Shown in pieces: positions 5,165 through 5,492 of a DNA stretch of 5,492 nt. The stretch lies in NCBI GenBank assembly GCA_030635405.1, contig DAOVZA010000172.1, positions 1 to 5,492 of the forward strand, in the 5' to 3' direction. This DNA is from Desulfocapsa sp. (lineage in GTDB: Bacteria; Desulfobacterota; Desulfobulbia; Desulfobulbales; Desulfocapsaceae). The notes under the pieces are model-generated. The model was given only the letters and a program-made list of their open reading frames with translations. It was not told where the DNA came from and did no database searches. The position numbers and the translations under genes are program-made. Numbering within the stretch: the stretch's first letter is position 1; each line of letters starts with the position of its first letter.

Positions 5165-5492
5165 ATGGATAATATGGTTCTTGGGTTCTTTGTTACACTT
5201 GTTATTTTAATAATAACCCATGCTGTGGTGTCTCGCAGGAAAACAAACTCTACTAAGGTTTCCTGGCCCTACATAATCTCACTGATTATATCATTTTTAC
5301 TTTTATTAATATACATTGCGACCCTGACGTTTCTCTTTATTGAGGATACTGTCTGGCCTCATTCAGGCAGTCTTTCCATTGTTTTCTTCATGCTGATGTG
5401 TCCTGGTATTTTGTTTCATTTATTTTTCCTAGTCTCTTCTCTTACAAAACGAAAATTACCGGAAAAACGGATTTTAGCCCGCATAGTAACCA
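5165..5492 (+). CDS. Multi-pass membrane protein of unknown function, 3'-truncated by window edge
   Basis: An open frame of 109 codons runs to the right edge without a stop. Three hydrophobic segments are visible at about residues 4-22, 34-58 and 70-91. The loops VSRRKTNSTK (22-31) and TKRKLPEKR (94-102) are basic, and the loop EDTVWPHSG (60-68) is not, so the predicted topology is N-out with both basic loops in the cytoplasm. The start is firm: TAA at 5162-5164 sits in frame directly before ATG 5165, and GAAGGT at 5153-5158 gives a Shine-Dalgarno site six bases upstream. It follows the triple-ribbon gene after 98 nt. I do not recognise a family, and the missing C-terminus may hold the informative part. 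It may be the membrane partner of the zinc-ribbon proteins, by position only. Confidence 0.75.
   Translation, partial: MDNMVLGFFVTLVILIITHAVVSRRKTNSTKVSWPYIISLIISFLLLLIYIATLTFLFIEDTVWPHSGSLSIVFFMLMCPGILFHLFFLVSSLTKRKLPEKRILARIVT

Overview
The window looks like a bacterial chromosome segment of moderately AT-rich composition. All supported genes lie on the + strand and are tightly packed. A Gram-negative host is likely: one product has a clear Sec signal peptide and another carries a membrane-tethered seven-repeat propeller that should face the periplasm. A Desulfobacterota-type (deltaproteobacterial) source would fit this style of zinc-ribbon and Reg_prop gene, but that is a guess from general resemblance, not from a marker gene.

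Layout. (1) Positions 1-496 hold the 3' part of an ABC transporter ATPase; its Walker A is off the left edge. (2) Positions 497-581 are the first real gap, holding a 13-nt perfect palindrome and a small GC hairpin followed by a T-rich stretch, so this may be a transcription boundary. (3) From 582 to the right edge there are six genes with short gaps and no convincing terminator: a membrane-anchored single beta-propeller (582-1682); a zinc-ribbon protein with four membrane helices (1686-2183); a secreted protein with an Ala/Gly-rich segment and a Glu-rich repeat (2239-3591); a soluble protein with two tandem Trp-motif domains and four zinc ribbons (3572-4750); a small protein made almost wholly of three zinc ribbons (4764-5066); and the start of a membrane protein cut by the right edge (5165-5492+).

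How the genes may work together. Three consecutive or near-consecutive genes carry eight CxxC-x10-CxxC zinc ribbons in total (1 + 4 + 3), mixed with two or three membrane proteins and one exported protein. No enzyme, nuclease, toxin or transposase signature was recognised in the 582-5492 block. The layout suggests an envelope-spanning assembly: cytoplasmic zinc-ribbon adaptors, membrane partners, a periplasmic propeller and an exported acidic protein. This is inference only, but the block is the best candidate here for an undescribed system. The ABC ATPase is probably a separate neighbouring function.

Other structure. A perfect 12-bp inverted repeat with an 8-nt loop sits inside the coding sequence near the 5' end of the four-ribbon gene. 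The four-ribbon protein also contains an ungapped internal duplication (W-x8-W-x2-F-x4-W twice, 109 residues apart). No tRNA, rRNA, CRISPR array, insertion sequence or attachment site was seen.
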